64,000 nucleotides of DNA from Bordetella genomosp. 5 (GTDB lineage: Bacteria > Pseudomonadota > Gammaproteobacteria > Burkholderiales > Burkholderiaceae_B), in NCBI RefSeq assembly GCF_002261475.1, contig NZ_NEVN01000007.1, positions 62,001-126,000 on the forward strand. Direction: 5' to 3'. Positions 10,627 to 19,243 of the stretch are shown in pieces. Each line of letters starts with the position of its first letter. The stretch's first letter is position 1. Both the position numbers and the translations under genes were made by a program. The notes beneath the pieces were generated by a model. It ran no database searches. It saw nothing but the letters and a program-made list of their open reading frames with translations, and was not told where the DNA came from.

Positions 10627-13600
10627 TCTTTTTTCTCCTGGCCGCCTTGCGTCGAATCCGGCGCGGGCAGTGCGGGCAGTGCGGGCTTGGGCGCGTCGGC
10701 GGTTTCGCCGGTCTGCGCACGCTGGGCCGCCTGTTCTTCTTCGTAGGCCTTGGCTTCGGCGCCGAGCAGGCGCGGCTTGGTCTTGAAGAGGCTCATGACC
10801 ACGACGAAGAACGTCGGCACGAAAATCACCGCGAACGGCGTGGCGGCCAGCATGCCGCCCAGCACGCCGATACCGACGGCGCGCTGGCTGGCGGCGCTGG
10901 CGCCGGTGGCGATGGCCAGCGGAACCACGCCCAGGATGAAGGCGAGCGAGGTCATCAGGATGGGCCGGAAGCGCAGCCGCGCCGCCTCCACCGCCGATTC
11001 GTAGAGCCCCGCGCCGCGCGCGTACTGGTCTTTGGCGAACTCGATGATCAGGATGGCGTTCTTGGCCGACAGGCCGATCACGGTCACCATGCCCACCTGG
11101 AAGTACACGTCGTTGGACATGCCCATCGCCGACACCAGCCCGACCGCGCCCAGCATGCCCAGTGGCACGACGAGCAGCGCCGACAGCGGGATCGCCCAGC
11201 TTTCGTACAGCGCGGCCAGCACCATGAACACCACCAGCAGCGCCAGACCCATCAGGATGGGGGCCTGGCTGCCGGCCAGACGTTCCTGGTACGACAGACC
11301 GTTCCATTCGTAGCCGAAGCCCGCCGGCAGCTTGGACATGAAGCCTTCCATGGCGGACATGGCTTCGCCCGAGCTGTAGCCCGGCGCGGCGTCGCCGCTG
11401 ATCCGGACCGACTCATAGCTGTTGTAGCGCACCACCTGGGTCGGGCCCTGGGTCCACTTGGCCGTCACGAAGGCCGACAGGGGCACCATGCCGCCGTCGG
11501 CATTGCGCGCGTTCAGCGCCAGCACGTCTTCCATCTGCATGCGGTACTTGGCGTCGGCCTGTACCCAGATGTTCTGCATGCGACCCATGTTCGGGAACTT
11601 GTTCAGGTAGGCCGAGCCGATCGCGGTCGAGATCAGCGTGGCCGCCTCGCCGAAGTCCACACCCAGCGCGGCCGCCTTGTCGCGGTCGATGTTGAGCGAG
11701 AGCTGCGCGCCCGGCCCGAGACCGGTGATCCGCACCTGCGACAGGACCGGGCTGTCCATGGCCATGCCCATCAGCTGGCCGGTGGCCGCGGCCAACGCAT
11801 CGGTCCCGGCGCCCGCGCGATCCTGCAGCCGGAAGTCGAAGCCGGTGGCGTTACCCAGCGCGGAGATCGCCGGCGGCACCACGGTGAACACCATGGCGTC
11901 CTTGATGCCCATGAACAGACTCTGGAAGGCCCCGCCCGCCACCGCCATCGCGGAGTTCTCGGCGCCCTTGCGCTCGGAGAAGTCCTTGAGCGTGGTGAAC
12001 ACGAGCGCCGCGTTCAGACCGTTGCCGTTGAAGCTGAAGCCCTGCACGGCCACCACGTTTTCGGTACCCGGCTGCTTGCGGAAGTATTCCTCGACCTGCT
12101 CGATGACCTCGATCGTGCGATTGGCCGACGAGCCCGACGGCAGCTCGACGTTGCTGATCACGTAGCCCTGATCTTCCTCGGGCAGGAACGACGACGGCAT
12201 GCGCAGATAGAGCCAGCCCAGCAGGATCACCAGCAGCATGAAGACGAACATCATGCGCCCACCCTTGTGCAGGATGCGCGAGACCCAGTTCTGGTAGCCG
12301 TGCGTGGTCGCGTCGAACTTGCGGTTGAACCAGCCGAAGAAACCCTTCTTCTCTTCGTGATGGCCCTTGGGCACGGGCTTCAGGATGGTGGCGCACAGCG
12401 CCGGCGTGAAGCTCAGCGCCAGGAAGGCCGAGAAGAAGATGGACACAGCCATGGCCACGGCGAACTGGCGATAGATCACGCCCACCGAGCCGCTCATGAA
12501 GGCCAGCGGCAGGAACACCGTGACCAGCACCAGCGTGATACCGACGATGGCGCCGCTGATCTGCGGCATGGCCTTGCGTGTGGCCTCCTTGGGTGGCAGC
12601 CCCTCGGTCACCATGATCCGCTCGACGTTCTCCACCACCACGATGGCGTCGTCCACCAGGATCCCGATGGCGAGCACCATGGCGAACATGGTGAGCACGT
12701 TGATCGAGAAGCCCAGCGCCAGCATCACCGCGAAGGCGCCCATCATGGCGACCGGCACGACCAGCGCCGGAATCAGGGTGTAGCGGACGTTCTGCAGGAA
12801 CAGATACATCACCAGGAACACCAGCACCATGGCCTCGAGCAGGGTGTGCACCACCTTCTCGATCGAGACCTTCACGTACGGCGCGGTGTCGTAGGGAATC
12901 TCGTACTTGATGTTGTCCGGGAAGAACTGCGCCAGATTGGCCATTTCATTGCGGATGCCGTCGGCGGTCGCCAGCGCGTTGGCGTTGGGCGACAGCACCA
13001 CGGCGAACGCGGCGGTCGGCTGGCCGTTCAGGCGGGCGCCGAACTGGTAGTTGTCGGCCCCCACCTCGATGCGGGCGACGTCGCGCAACAGCACCTTCGA
13101 GCCGTCGGTATTGGCGCGCAGCACGATGCTGCCGAAGCCCTCGACCGTGCTGAACTGGCCGTTGGCGGTCACGGTGGCCGTGACGCGCTGGCTTTCGGGG
13201 TTGGGCGGCGCGCCGATCTGGCCGCCGGACACGAGAATGTTCTGCTGACTGATGGCCTGGTTGACCTGGGCCATGCTCAGATTCAGACCGACCAGCTTGG
13301 CCGGGTCGATCCAGATACGCATGGCGCGCGGCGCGGCAAACAACTGGAACTGCCCCACGCCGGGCACGCGCGAGATCGGGTTCTTGATGTTGCGCGTGAT
13401 GTAGTCGGCGAGCGCGGCCTGATCCAGCGTGCCGTCGGTGGACGACACCGTGACGAACAGCAGGAAGCCCGCGCTGGTCTGGTCATATTGCAGACCCTGC
13501 TGCGTGACCGCCTGCGGCAACTGCGCCGACACGTTGGACACGCGGTTCTGCACGTCCACCTGCGCGAGGTCGGGGTCGGTGCCCGGACGGAACGTGGCGG

Positions 13601-13871
13601 TGATCTGCGACTGGCCGTTCGAATCGCTCACGGATTCGTAATACAGCAGGCCCTTGGCACCGTTGAGTTCGTCTTCGATGATACTGGTCACCGTCTCGGC
13701 GACTTCCTTGGCGGAAGCACCCGGATAGGTGGCGGTGATCTGAATCGCGGGCGGGGCGACGTCCGGATACTGCGCGACCGGCATATTGGGCAAGGCCAAT
13801 ATCCCCGCGAGCAGGATGAACAGGGCGACGACCCAGGCGAAGATCGGTCTTTCGATAAAAAATTGCGGCAT
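10623..13871 (-). CDS. RND multidrug efflux inner-membrane transporter (HAE1, AcrB/MexB-like)
   Basis: Proton-driven exporter in the inner membrane. It starts MPQFFIERPIFAWVVALFI, the classic HAE1 N-terminus. The proton-relay motif GILVDDAIVVVENVER in TM4 carries the paired Asp residues, and the length of 1082 fits the family (about 1040-1050) plus a somewhat longer C-terminal tail rich in Ala/Pro. Two large periplasmic loops and twelve membrane segments can be followed. It forms an operon with the adaptor upstream (68-bp gap) and the channel downstream (4-bp overlap). No TetR-type repressor gene is adjacent. Confidence 0.96.
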   Translation of the reverse strand: MPQFFIERPIFAWVVALFILLAGILALPNMPVAQYPDVAPPAIQITATYPGASAKEVAETVTSIIEDELNGAKGLLYYESVSDSNGQSQITATFRPGTDPDLAQVDVQNRVSNVSAQLPQAVTQQGLQYDQTSAGFLLFVTVSSTDGTLDQAALADYITRNIKNPISRVPGVGQFQLFAAPRAMRIWIDPAKLVGLNLSMAQVNQAISQQNILVSGGQIGAPPNPESQRVTATVTANGQFSTVEGFGSIVLRANTDGSKVLLRDVARIEVGADNYQFGARLNGQPTAAFAVVLSPNANALATADGIRNEMANLAQFFPDNIKYEIPYDTAPYVKVSIEKVVHTLLEAMVLVFLVMYLFLQNVRYTLIPALVVPVAMMGAFAVMLALGFSINVLTMFAMVLAIGILVDDAIVVVENVERIMVTEGLPPKEATRKAMPQISGAIVGITLVLVTVFLPLAFMSGSVGVIYRQFAVAMAVSIFFSAFLALSFTPALCATILKPVPKGHHEEKKGFFGWFNRKFDATTHGYQNWVSRILHKGGRMMFVFMLLVILLGWLYLRMPSSFLPEEDQGYVISNVELPSGSSANRTIEVIEQVEEYFRKQPGTENVVAVQGFSFNGNGLNAALVFTTLKDFSERKGAENSAMAVAGGAFQSLFMGIKDAMVFTVVPPAISALGNATGFDFRLQDRAGAGTDALAAATGQLMGMAMDSPVLSQVRITGLGPGAQLSLNIDRDKAAALGVDFGEAATLISTAIGSAYLNKFPNMGRMQNIWVQADAKYRMQMEDVLALNARNADGGMVPLSAFVTAKWTQGPTQVVRYNSYESVRISGDAAPGYSSGEAMSAMEGFMSKLPAGFGYEWNGLSYQERLAGSQAPILMGLALLVVFMVLAALYESWAIPLSALLVVPLGMLGAVGLVSAMGMSNDVYFQVGMVTVIGLSAKNAILIIEFAKDQYARGAGLYESAVEAARLRFRPILMTSLAFILGVVPLAIATGASAASQRAVGIGVLGGMLAATPFAVIFVPTFFVVVMSLFKTKPRLLGAEAKAYEEEQAAQRAQTGETADAPKPALPALPAPDSTQGGQEKKE

Positions 13872-13939
13872 GTGGGCTGACTCTGAAAGCGATGCTCACG
13901 AGAAGAGGTACGCGGCGCCCGGCAGGCGCCGCGCGCCGC

Positions 13940-15208
13940 TTAAGACTTCTGGCCGGCCTGCTCGGCGGGCTGTTTGGCGGGCTCCTGGGCGGCGGGCTTG
14001 CCATCGGCGGGCTTGCCGTCGGCGGGCTGACCCGCGGCAGGCTGACCCGCGGCAGGCTTGCCCTCGCCCGGCTTGCCCGGCGTCCAGGGCGTGGGCCGCA
14101 CCGGCGCGCCCGGACGGATCTTCTGGAAGCCCGCCACCACCACGACGTCACCGGCGCTCAGGCCGCTGGTGATCGTCCACTGGTTATCGATGACGGACCC
14201 CGTGGTCACGGGCACCTGCTGCACCTTGCCATCTTTCACGAGCATCAGGCTCTGCAGCCCGTCGGACGTGCGTTGCAACGCCTGTTGCGGCACCAGCAGC
14301 GCCTTTTCGTTCACGCCCTCGTCCAGGCGCACACGCAGGTACATGCCCGGGAGCAACACGTGATCGGGGTTGGGCACTTCCGCGCGCAGGTTGACCTGGC
14401 CGGTCGAGGGATCGACCGTGATGCCGGTAAAGAGCAGCTTGCCGGGATGCGGATAGACGCTGCCGTCTTCCTGCACCACCGACACGCGCGCGGCGTCCGG
14501 ACCCAGCTGCTGCAACTGGCCCTTGGCGAAGGCCTGGCGCAGGCGCGCCAGTTCGGTCGTCGATTGCGTGAAGTCGACATAGACCGGGTCGAGCTGCTGC
14601 ACCAGGGCCATCTGCGTGGCCGAGGTGGACTCGACCAGCGCGCCTTCGGTCACCAGCGCCTTGCCGATGCGCCCGCTGATGGGCGAGGTCACGTCGGTGT
14701 AGCCGAGGTTGATCTTGGCGGCGGTTTGAGCCGCGCGTGCCGCGGCCACGGCGGCTTCGGCCTGGCGATAGGCCGCGACGGCGTTGTCGTTTTCCTGCTT
14801 GCTGACGGCGTTGGCCTTGACCAGCGGCGCGTAGCGTTCGGCGAGCACCTTGGCCGAATACAGGTCGGCCTGGGTCTGCTTGAGCTGCGCGGTCGCCTGG
14901 TCGTAGCTGGCCTGGTATTGGGCCGGGTCGATCTTGAACAGGACCTGGCCTTCCTTGACGTCGCTGCCCTGCTGGAACTGGATCTTCTGGACGATGCCGG
15001 TCACGCGGGCGCGGATCTGGGCGTCGCGCACGGCGTCGACGCGGCCGGGCAGGTCGGAGATCGTGGAGGCCCGCTGCGGTTGAATGGTGATGACGCTGAC
15101 TTCCGGCGGGGGAGGTGCGGGCTGTTCCTTCTCGCCACATCCCGCGAGGGCCAAGGACACGGTTGCAACAATACCCAGGGCCGAAACACGCTTACGCGAA
15201 AAACGCAT
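13940..15208 (-). CDS. RND efflux periplasmic adaptor (AcrA/MexA-like lipoprotein)
   Basis: Membrane fusion protein linking the RND pump to the outer-membrane channel. Lipoprotein signal with lipobox LAGC (Cys at about 24). Then a lipoyl half (RARVTGIVQKIQFQQGSDVKEG split across the hairpin), a coiled-coil hairpin (about residues 95-165) and the second lipoyl half TSPISGRIGKALVTEGALV, followed by beta-barrel and membrane-proximal domains. The C-terminus, about residues 375-422, is a Gly-Lys/Gln-Pro-Ala pentapeptide repeat tail encoded by a 15-bp minisatellite. First gene of the operon. Confidence 0.95.
   Translation of the reverse strand: MRFSRKRVSALGIVATVSLALAGCGEKEQPAPPPPEVSVITIQPQRASTISDLPGRVDAVRDAQIRARVTGIVQKIQFQQGSDVKEGQVLFKIDPAQYQASYDQATAQLKQTQADLYSAKVLAERYAPLVKANAVSKQENDNAVAAYRQAEAAVAAARAAQTAAKINLGYTDVTSPISGRIGKALVTEGALVESTSATQMALVQQLDPVYVDFTQSTTELARLRQAFAKGQLQQLGPDAARVSVVQEDGSVYPHPGKLLFTGITVDPSTGQVNLRAEVPNPDHVLLPGMYLRVRLDEGVNEKALLVPQQALQRTSDGLQSLMLVKDGKVQQVPVTTGSVIDNQWTITSGLSAGDVVVVAGFQKIRPGAPVRPTPWTPGKPGEGKPAAGQPAAGQPADGKPADGKPAAQEPAKQPAEQAGQKS
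13994..14074. repeat. 15-bp minisatellite at the 3' end of the adaptor gene
   Basis: About five and a half units of GGGCTTGCCATCGGC / AGGCTGACCCGCGGC type with an exact 15-bp period, encoding GKPAD/GQPAA pentapeptides on the minus strand near the C-terminus. Copies differ by a few substitutions only. Confidence 0.88.
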
Positions 15209-15504
15209 GGATCCCTCACGGAGTGAAAAATCGCGCCATCCCCCGCTCGCCCCCCAGGGGCGATTGTTATGCGATTGTCAGGGGGGGCGTGGAACCCGTT
15301 ACTGTAGCTCATTTTTTTTAGATTTTTTTAAGAAAGCTAGACGCCACGGGCCTCTCCGGCGTATGGTCCTTGCCCGCCCGCCGGCCGCCAAACCCGGCCT
15401 GAAACGGTCGCGCAGGCGCATTTACGGCATGCCGTGGCGACAATCCGCCGCCCGGCGCTCGATTGTTGCGCCCGCAACGCCCCCACGCCTCATCCCTGCC
15501 ATCC
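15209..15504. other. upstream region of the RND operon
   Basis: No gene is seen in these 296 bp between the adaptor start and the stop of the patatin gene, which is on the same strand. A run of T/A tracts at 15308-15335 (two runs of seven or eight T) stands out from the GC-rich surroundings; on the minus strand these are A-tracts that could be an UP-type or bent promoter element for the efflux operon. I could not assign convincing -35/-10 boxes or an operator. Confidence 0.4.
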
Positions 15505-16707
15505 TCAGCCGGGTTCGCGCGCCCTGCCGCGGGCCCGGTGCACGTCGTGCGTGACCACGCTTTGGTCCGGATCGGGACGGTCCAGCACATGGGGCTGGGA
15601 CAGCGTGGCGCGGATGTCGGTCAGGCCCGATCGCCAGTGCTCCTCGACCGCCGCCGTGCTGAACTCATAGTCCTTGGACTGACGCTCGTATTGCTTGGCC
15701 TCGTAAATCAGGTTCACGATATTGACCGCCGGCGTGCAGGCCTGCTCGAGCAGCTCGGCCATCTCGGGGCAGTCGCGCGCATCGGGCGGCAGGCGCTCCA
15801 GCACGCGCTGCAGGCTGCGGCGCAGCTTGAGCACCCGGGCGAACGAGTCCGTCACCACCCGGGTCCGGCTCGAATACTGGATGTCTTTCTGGCGCTCGGC
15901 CACTTCAGCCAGCGTGGTGGGCAGCGGGCCGCGCGCCGGCCAGAGATCCACCTGGAACGCCAGAGTGTCGCGCATCGGATGCACGCTGAGGATCTGCGAC
16001 AGCGGCGTGTTCGACACCAGCCCGCCGTCCCAATAGAACTCGCCGTCCACCTCGACGGCCGGAAATCCGGGCGGCAGCGCCCCGGAGGCCATGATGTGCT
16101 CCACGCCGAGCCGGGTGGTGGTGCTGTCGAAGTATGCGAAGTTGCCGGTGCGCACATTGACGGCGCCGAAGCTGGCCCGAATGTCGCCCTGATTCAGCAG
16201 GTCGAAATCCACGTGCTGGCGCAGCGTCGCGGCCAGCGGGGTGGTGTCATAGAAACTCGTGGACGCCGCGCCCGCCCCCTGCAGCAGATACGGCGGCGGA
16301 AAGCGGGGCGTGAAGAAACCCGGCTGCCCCTGCACCAGCGCGTGCGCCGCGGCAAGATGCCCGTTGAACGTGGGCAACGCGGACGCGAACGGGGCGTCCG
16401 CCAGCAGTGAGGTCCATGCCTCGCCCCAGGGCAGCGCGGCCAGGCCCGCCGGCCGGCTCACCGCCGTCCAGAAGCTGCGCAGCCGCGCCACGCGCTCGTC
16501 GGGAGGCGAACCGGCGATGATGGCCGCGTTGATCGAACCGATCGAAATGCCCGCGATCCAGTCCGGCGCGATGCCGGCCTCGTGCAGGCCTTCGTATACG
16601 CCTGCCTGGTAGGCGCCCAGCGCGCCTCCGCCCTGCAGGACGAGCGCCACGGTGTCGTAGGCCGAGGCGCCGGCCGCGCTCGGGGCGCGGCGGGATTTGC
16701 GCGTCAT
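15505..16707 (-). CDS. patatin-like phospholipase with DUF3734-type C-terminus
   Basis: Serine lipid hydrolase. The oxyanion loop LVLQGGGALGAYQAGVYEG lies near residue 22, the nucleophile elbow is GISIGS (GxSxG) near residue 55, and the Asp of the dyad is in WDGGLVSNTPL. The C-terminal part (LRRSLQRVLERLPPDAR, about the last 120 residues) matches the extra domain seen in bacterial patatins of this type. 400 residues from the ATG at 16707, chosen because GGGAGC lies about 10 bases upstream. No signal peptide is evident, so the protein is probably cytoplasmic. Substrate unknown. Confidence 0.9.
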   Translation of the reverse strand: MTRKSRRAPSAAGASAYDTVALVLQGGGALGAYQAGVYEGLHEAGIAPDWIAGISIGSINAAIIAGSPPDERVARLRSFWTAVSRPAGLAALPWGEAWTSLLADAPFASALPTFNGHLAAAHALVQGQPGFFTPRFPPPYLLQGAGAASTSFYDTTPLAATLRQHVDFDLLNQGDIRASFGAVNVRTGNFAYFDSTTTRLGVEHIMASGALPPGFPAVEVDGEFYWDGGLVSNTPLSQILSVHPMRDTLAFQVDLWPARGPLPTTLAEVAERQKDIQYSSRTRVVTDSFARVLKLRRSLQRVLERLPPDARDCPEMAELLEQACTPAVNIVNLIYEAKQYERQSKDYEFSTAAVEEHWRSGLTDIRATLSQPHVLDRPDPDQSVVTHDVHRARGRAREPG

Positions 16708-16798
16708 GCGTATTTGCTCCCTGCTGCATGCGAGGCCGTGGGCCACGCGCAAAGACGCGGGCCGAGGCCCGCGAGGTGAAGCGGCGCCTGGCCGCCGC

Positions 16799-17431
16799 TC
16801 AAGGTTTCTTGGGGGCCGTTTGCACCGCGCCGCTGCCGGCTCGGAACGGATAGTTGCTGAATATCTGCGCCACGGTCTTGTCCACCGTCTCGGGCGCCGC
16901 CGCCTGCTGCGGATCGCGCACCTCGCCCGTGGCCACGCCCTCCCACACCAACTGCTTGCGGCGCGCGTCGATCAGGTCGATGTTGAGTGTGCCTTCGGTG
17001 TACTGAATGACGTCGTCGCCCCAGCCGTACCCCGGCCAGGCACCGTAGAAACCGGCGCGGTAGCCGTAATAGCCCATATAGGGCGCGGGGGGCGGCGCGG
17101 CCGGCACCACCTCGGTCTGCTTCTGCAGCTTGCTCGCGAAGTTGACCAGGAGATCGGGCGACTCGGCGCGGTAGGTATAACCGCGCATCTCCATCTGCGC
17201 CGTGGTGGCGGCCTTGAGCCGCTGAGTGAGCAGGCCCGCGTAGCCCGCCCGGTCGGTGCCCAGCGGCTGCATGTAGCCAAAGGTGCGATACTGCGCGAAA
17301 TCGGCCTGGTGATCGTAGTCGCTGCGGACCACGGGCCCGCTGGCGCAGCCGGCCAGCATCGCGCTCAACAGCAGCGCCACCGCGCCCATCGGCCGGCCCG
17401 CTCGCGTCCACACTCGGTCAGTTCCTTGCAT
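16799..17431 (-). CDS. DUF4136 lipoprotein
   Basis: Envelope lipoprotein of unknown function. Signal sequence with lipobox LAGC (Cys at about 29), then SDYDHQADFAQYRTFGY, which is the start of a DUF4136 domain, and a C-terminal GTLNIDLIDARRKQLVWEG strand typical of the same family. A Tyr/Gly/Pro-rich loop (about residues 115-140) interrupts the domain. 210 residues. A GGAGGG ribosome site precedes ATG 17431. It lies 92 bp upstream of the patatin gene on the same strand, so the two may be cotranscribed. Confidence 0.85.
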   Translation of the reverse strand: MQGTDRVWTRAGRPMGAVALLLSAMLAGCASGPVVRSDYDHQADFAQYRTFGYMQPLGTDRAGYAGLLTQRLKAATTAQMEMRGYTYRAESPDLLVNFASKLQKQTEVVPAAPPPAPYMGYYGYRAGFYGAWPGYGWGDDVIQYTEGTLNIDLIDARRKQLVWEGVATGEVRDPQQAAAPETVDKTVAQIFSNYPFRAGSGAVQTAPKKP

Positions 17432-17572
17432 GATCCCGCCCTCCGGTCATCGTGTCAGTGCCAGGATCAGGATGGCCTCGGTCCGCGACCGCGGCCTGCC
17501 CGAGCTGGCGAGTCCGGCCTGCCGAGCTGGCGGCCGATCCGTCCTTTTTAATGCAGAGTATTCTCCGCGACA

Positions 17573-18406
17573 ATGCCCACGCCCCCTGCCCCCGCCGACG
17601 CGCCCCCTCCGCCCCTCGCCCTGACCGGTTCGATCTGGTTGCGCGCGGGGGACCAGAACTGGGGCGGCGCCCAGCGCATCGACCTGCTCGTGCAGATCGA
17701 TCTCACGGGCTCGATCACGGCCGCGGCCAAGGCCGCCGGGCTCAGCTACAAGGGGGCCTGGGACGCCATCGACACCATGAACAACCTGGCCGGCGAGCCG
17801 CTCGTGCTGCGCGCGACCGGCGGCAAGGGCGGCGGCGGGGCCCGCCTGACCGACCGCGCGCGCCAGCTCATCACCACCTTCCGCGCGCTGGCCGATGCCC
17901 ATCAGCGCTTCATGCAACACCTGTCCGAACAGGGCGTGTCGCCCGCGGGCGACATCGATCTGGTGAAACGGCTCATGTTCAAAACCAGCGCACGCAACCG
18001 CCTGTTGGGCACCGTGGCCCAGGTCCGCACGGGCAAGGTCAACGACGAAATCGAATTGCGCATCGCGGGCGGGCACCGCGTGGTGGCCACCATCACGCGC
18101 GCCAGCACCGAAGAGCTCGGGCTCGCCCCGGGCCGGCCCGTCATCGCGCTGATCAAGGCGCCAGCGGTGATGCTGGCGCTGCCGCAGCCCGGGCTGCGCC
18201 TGTCGGCCGAGAATCAGATCGAGGGGTCGATCGCCGCGGTGCGTCCCGGCGCGGTCAACGACGAGATCGTGATCGACGTGCCGGGCGGCGCGACGCTGGT
18301 CGCCGTGGTGACGAGCGAGAGCACGCGCGCCATGGCATTGGAAGAAGGCGTCACGGTGCTGGCCTGCTTCAGCGCCTCGGCCGTGATCCTGGGCGTGGTG
18401 GACTGA
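17573..18406 (+). CDS. modE: molybdate-responsive transcriptional regulator ModE
   Basis: Binds molybdate and represses molybdate uptake genes. N-terminal LysR-like winged helix (QIDLTGSITAAAKAAGLSYKGAWDAID, residues about 40-70) and two tandem C-terminal TOBE/MOP domains (SARNRLLGTVAQVRTGKVNDE and SAENQIEGSIAAVRPGAVNDE), as in full-length ModE. 277 residues with a Pro-rich N-terminal lead. Convergent with modC; a matching ModE box is found upstream of modA. In front of the gene an 18-bp segment is imperfectly repeated (17493-17510 and 17516-17532). A 14-bp tandem array begins five bases after its stop codon. Confidence 0.95.
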   Translation: MPTPPAPADAPPPPLALTGSIWLRAGDQNWGGAQRIDLLVQIDLTGSITAAAKAAGLSYKGAWDAIDTMNNLAGEPLVLRATGGKGGGGARLTDRARQLITTFRALADAHQRFMQHLSEQGVSPAGDIDLVKRLMFKTSARNRLLGTVAQVRTGKVNDEIELRIAGGHRVVATITRASTEELGLAPGRPVIALIKAPAVMLALPQPGLRLSAENQIEGSIAAVRPGAVNDEIVIDVPGGATLVAVVTSESTRAMALEEGVTVLACFSASAVILGVVD

Positions 18407-18411
18407 GAGGC

Positions 18412-18546
18412 AGGTGCGGCCGGCGAGGTGCGGCCGGCTAGGTGCGGCTGGCGAGGTGCGGCCGGCTAGGTGCGGCCGGCTAGGTGCGGCCGGCCAGGTG
18501 CGGCTGGCGAGGTGCGGCCGGCTAGGTGCGGCCGGCGAGGTGCGGA
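18412..18546 (+). repeat. 14-bp tandem array, nine units plus a partial, after modE stop
   Basis: Unit AGGTGCGG[C][C/T]GGC[G/T/C] repeated nine times head to tail with an exact 14-bp period, then a partial unit. It fills almost the whole gap between the convergent modE and modC stops. Each unit contains the self-complementary GCCGGC, so neighbouring units can pair as short hairpins. The same unit recurs at 28561-28652 in opposite chromosomal orientation. It is not coding in any sensible frame. Confidence 0.95.
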
Positions 18547-18556
18547 CCCGACCGTC

Positions 18557-19243
18557 TCAGAGCGCGGCCGGCTCGCGCTCGGCCACCACCCGGCCGTCGC
18601 GCAGCTCGAACACCGCCAGCCCCAACGCCTGCACATCCGCCGGGTCGTGCGTGATGAGCATCATCGGCACATCCAGCGTCTCCTGCAGCTCGCGCAACTC
18701 CGTGCGCATGCGCTGCCGCAGCTCCGCGTCCAGCGCCGAGAAAGGCTCGTCGAGCAGCAGCAGGCCGGGGCGCGCCACCAGCGCACGGGCCAATGCCACG
18801 CGCTGCTTCTGTCCGCCCGAGATCTCGCTCGGATAGCTGTGCAGCACCGGCGCGAGTTCGAAGGCGTCGACCCAGCGCGACGCCTCCGGCGGCAGCTCGC
18901 GGCGGCGCGGATTGAGCCAGCCCGGCTTGAGCCCGAACACGATGTTCTGCGCCACCGTGAGATGCGGGAACAGCGCGTAATCCTGAAACAGATAAGCCAC
19001 CCGGCGGGCCTGCGGCGCGACCCAGACGTTCGCGGCGCTGTCATAGAGCGTGCGCCCGCCCACCTCGATGCGGCCCGCGTCCGGCCGCATCAGCCCGGCC
19101 ACGGCGCGCAGCGTCTGGCTCTTGCCGGCGCCCGACGGGCCGAACAGCACGATGCGCCGTGCGTCGGTACGCAGGTTCACGGCGAGTTCGAAACGCCGGT
19201 CGCCCGACACCAGCGTCTTGCGTACGTCGATCGCGATGCTCAT
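18557..19243 (-). CDS. modC: molybdate ABC transporter ATP-binding protein, lacks TOBE domain
   Basis: ATPase of the ModABC importer. Walker A FGPSGAGKSQTL near residue 34, signature EISGGQKQRVALARAL, Walker B LLLLDEPFSALD and the H-loop LITHDPADV are all present. At 228 residues it ends right after the nucleotide-binding domain; typical ModC proteins have about 350 residues with a C-terminal TOBE domain that senses molybdate. Start overlaps the modB stop by four bases (ATGA). The 3' end abuts the 14-bp repeat array. Confidence 0.94.
   Translation of the reverse strand: MSIAIDVRKTLVSGDRRFELAVNLRTDARRIVLFGPSGAGKSQTLRAVAGLMRPDAGRIEVGGRTLYDSAANVWVAPQARRVAYLFQDYALFPHLTVAQNIVFGLKPGWLNPRRRELPPEASRWVDAFELAPVLHSYPSEISGGQKQRVALARALVARPGLLLLDEPFSALDAELRQRMRTELRELQETLDVPMMLITHDPADVQALGLAVFELRDGRVVAEREPAAL

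Noticed and set aside
10647..13880. Very long open frame opposite the RND pump gene
   Set aside because: It mirrors the pump gene, its translation is His/Arg/Gln-rich with no domain, and such antisense frames are expected at this GC content; similar cases lie opposite leuS, uvrC and pdxJ-oprM.
17493..17532. Imperfect direct repeat before modE as a ModE site
   Set aside because: GC-rich GGCCTGCCCGAGCTGGCG copies bear no resemblance to the TATATA half-sites of ModE.
18412..18546. 14-bp array as a CRISPR
   Set aside because: Units are directly adjacent with no unique spacers and no cas genes are present.
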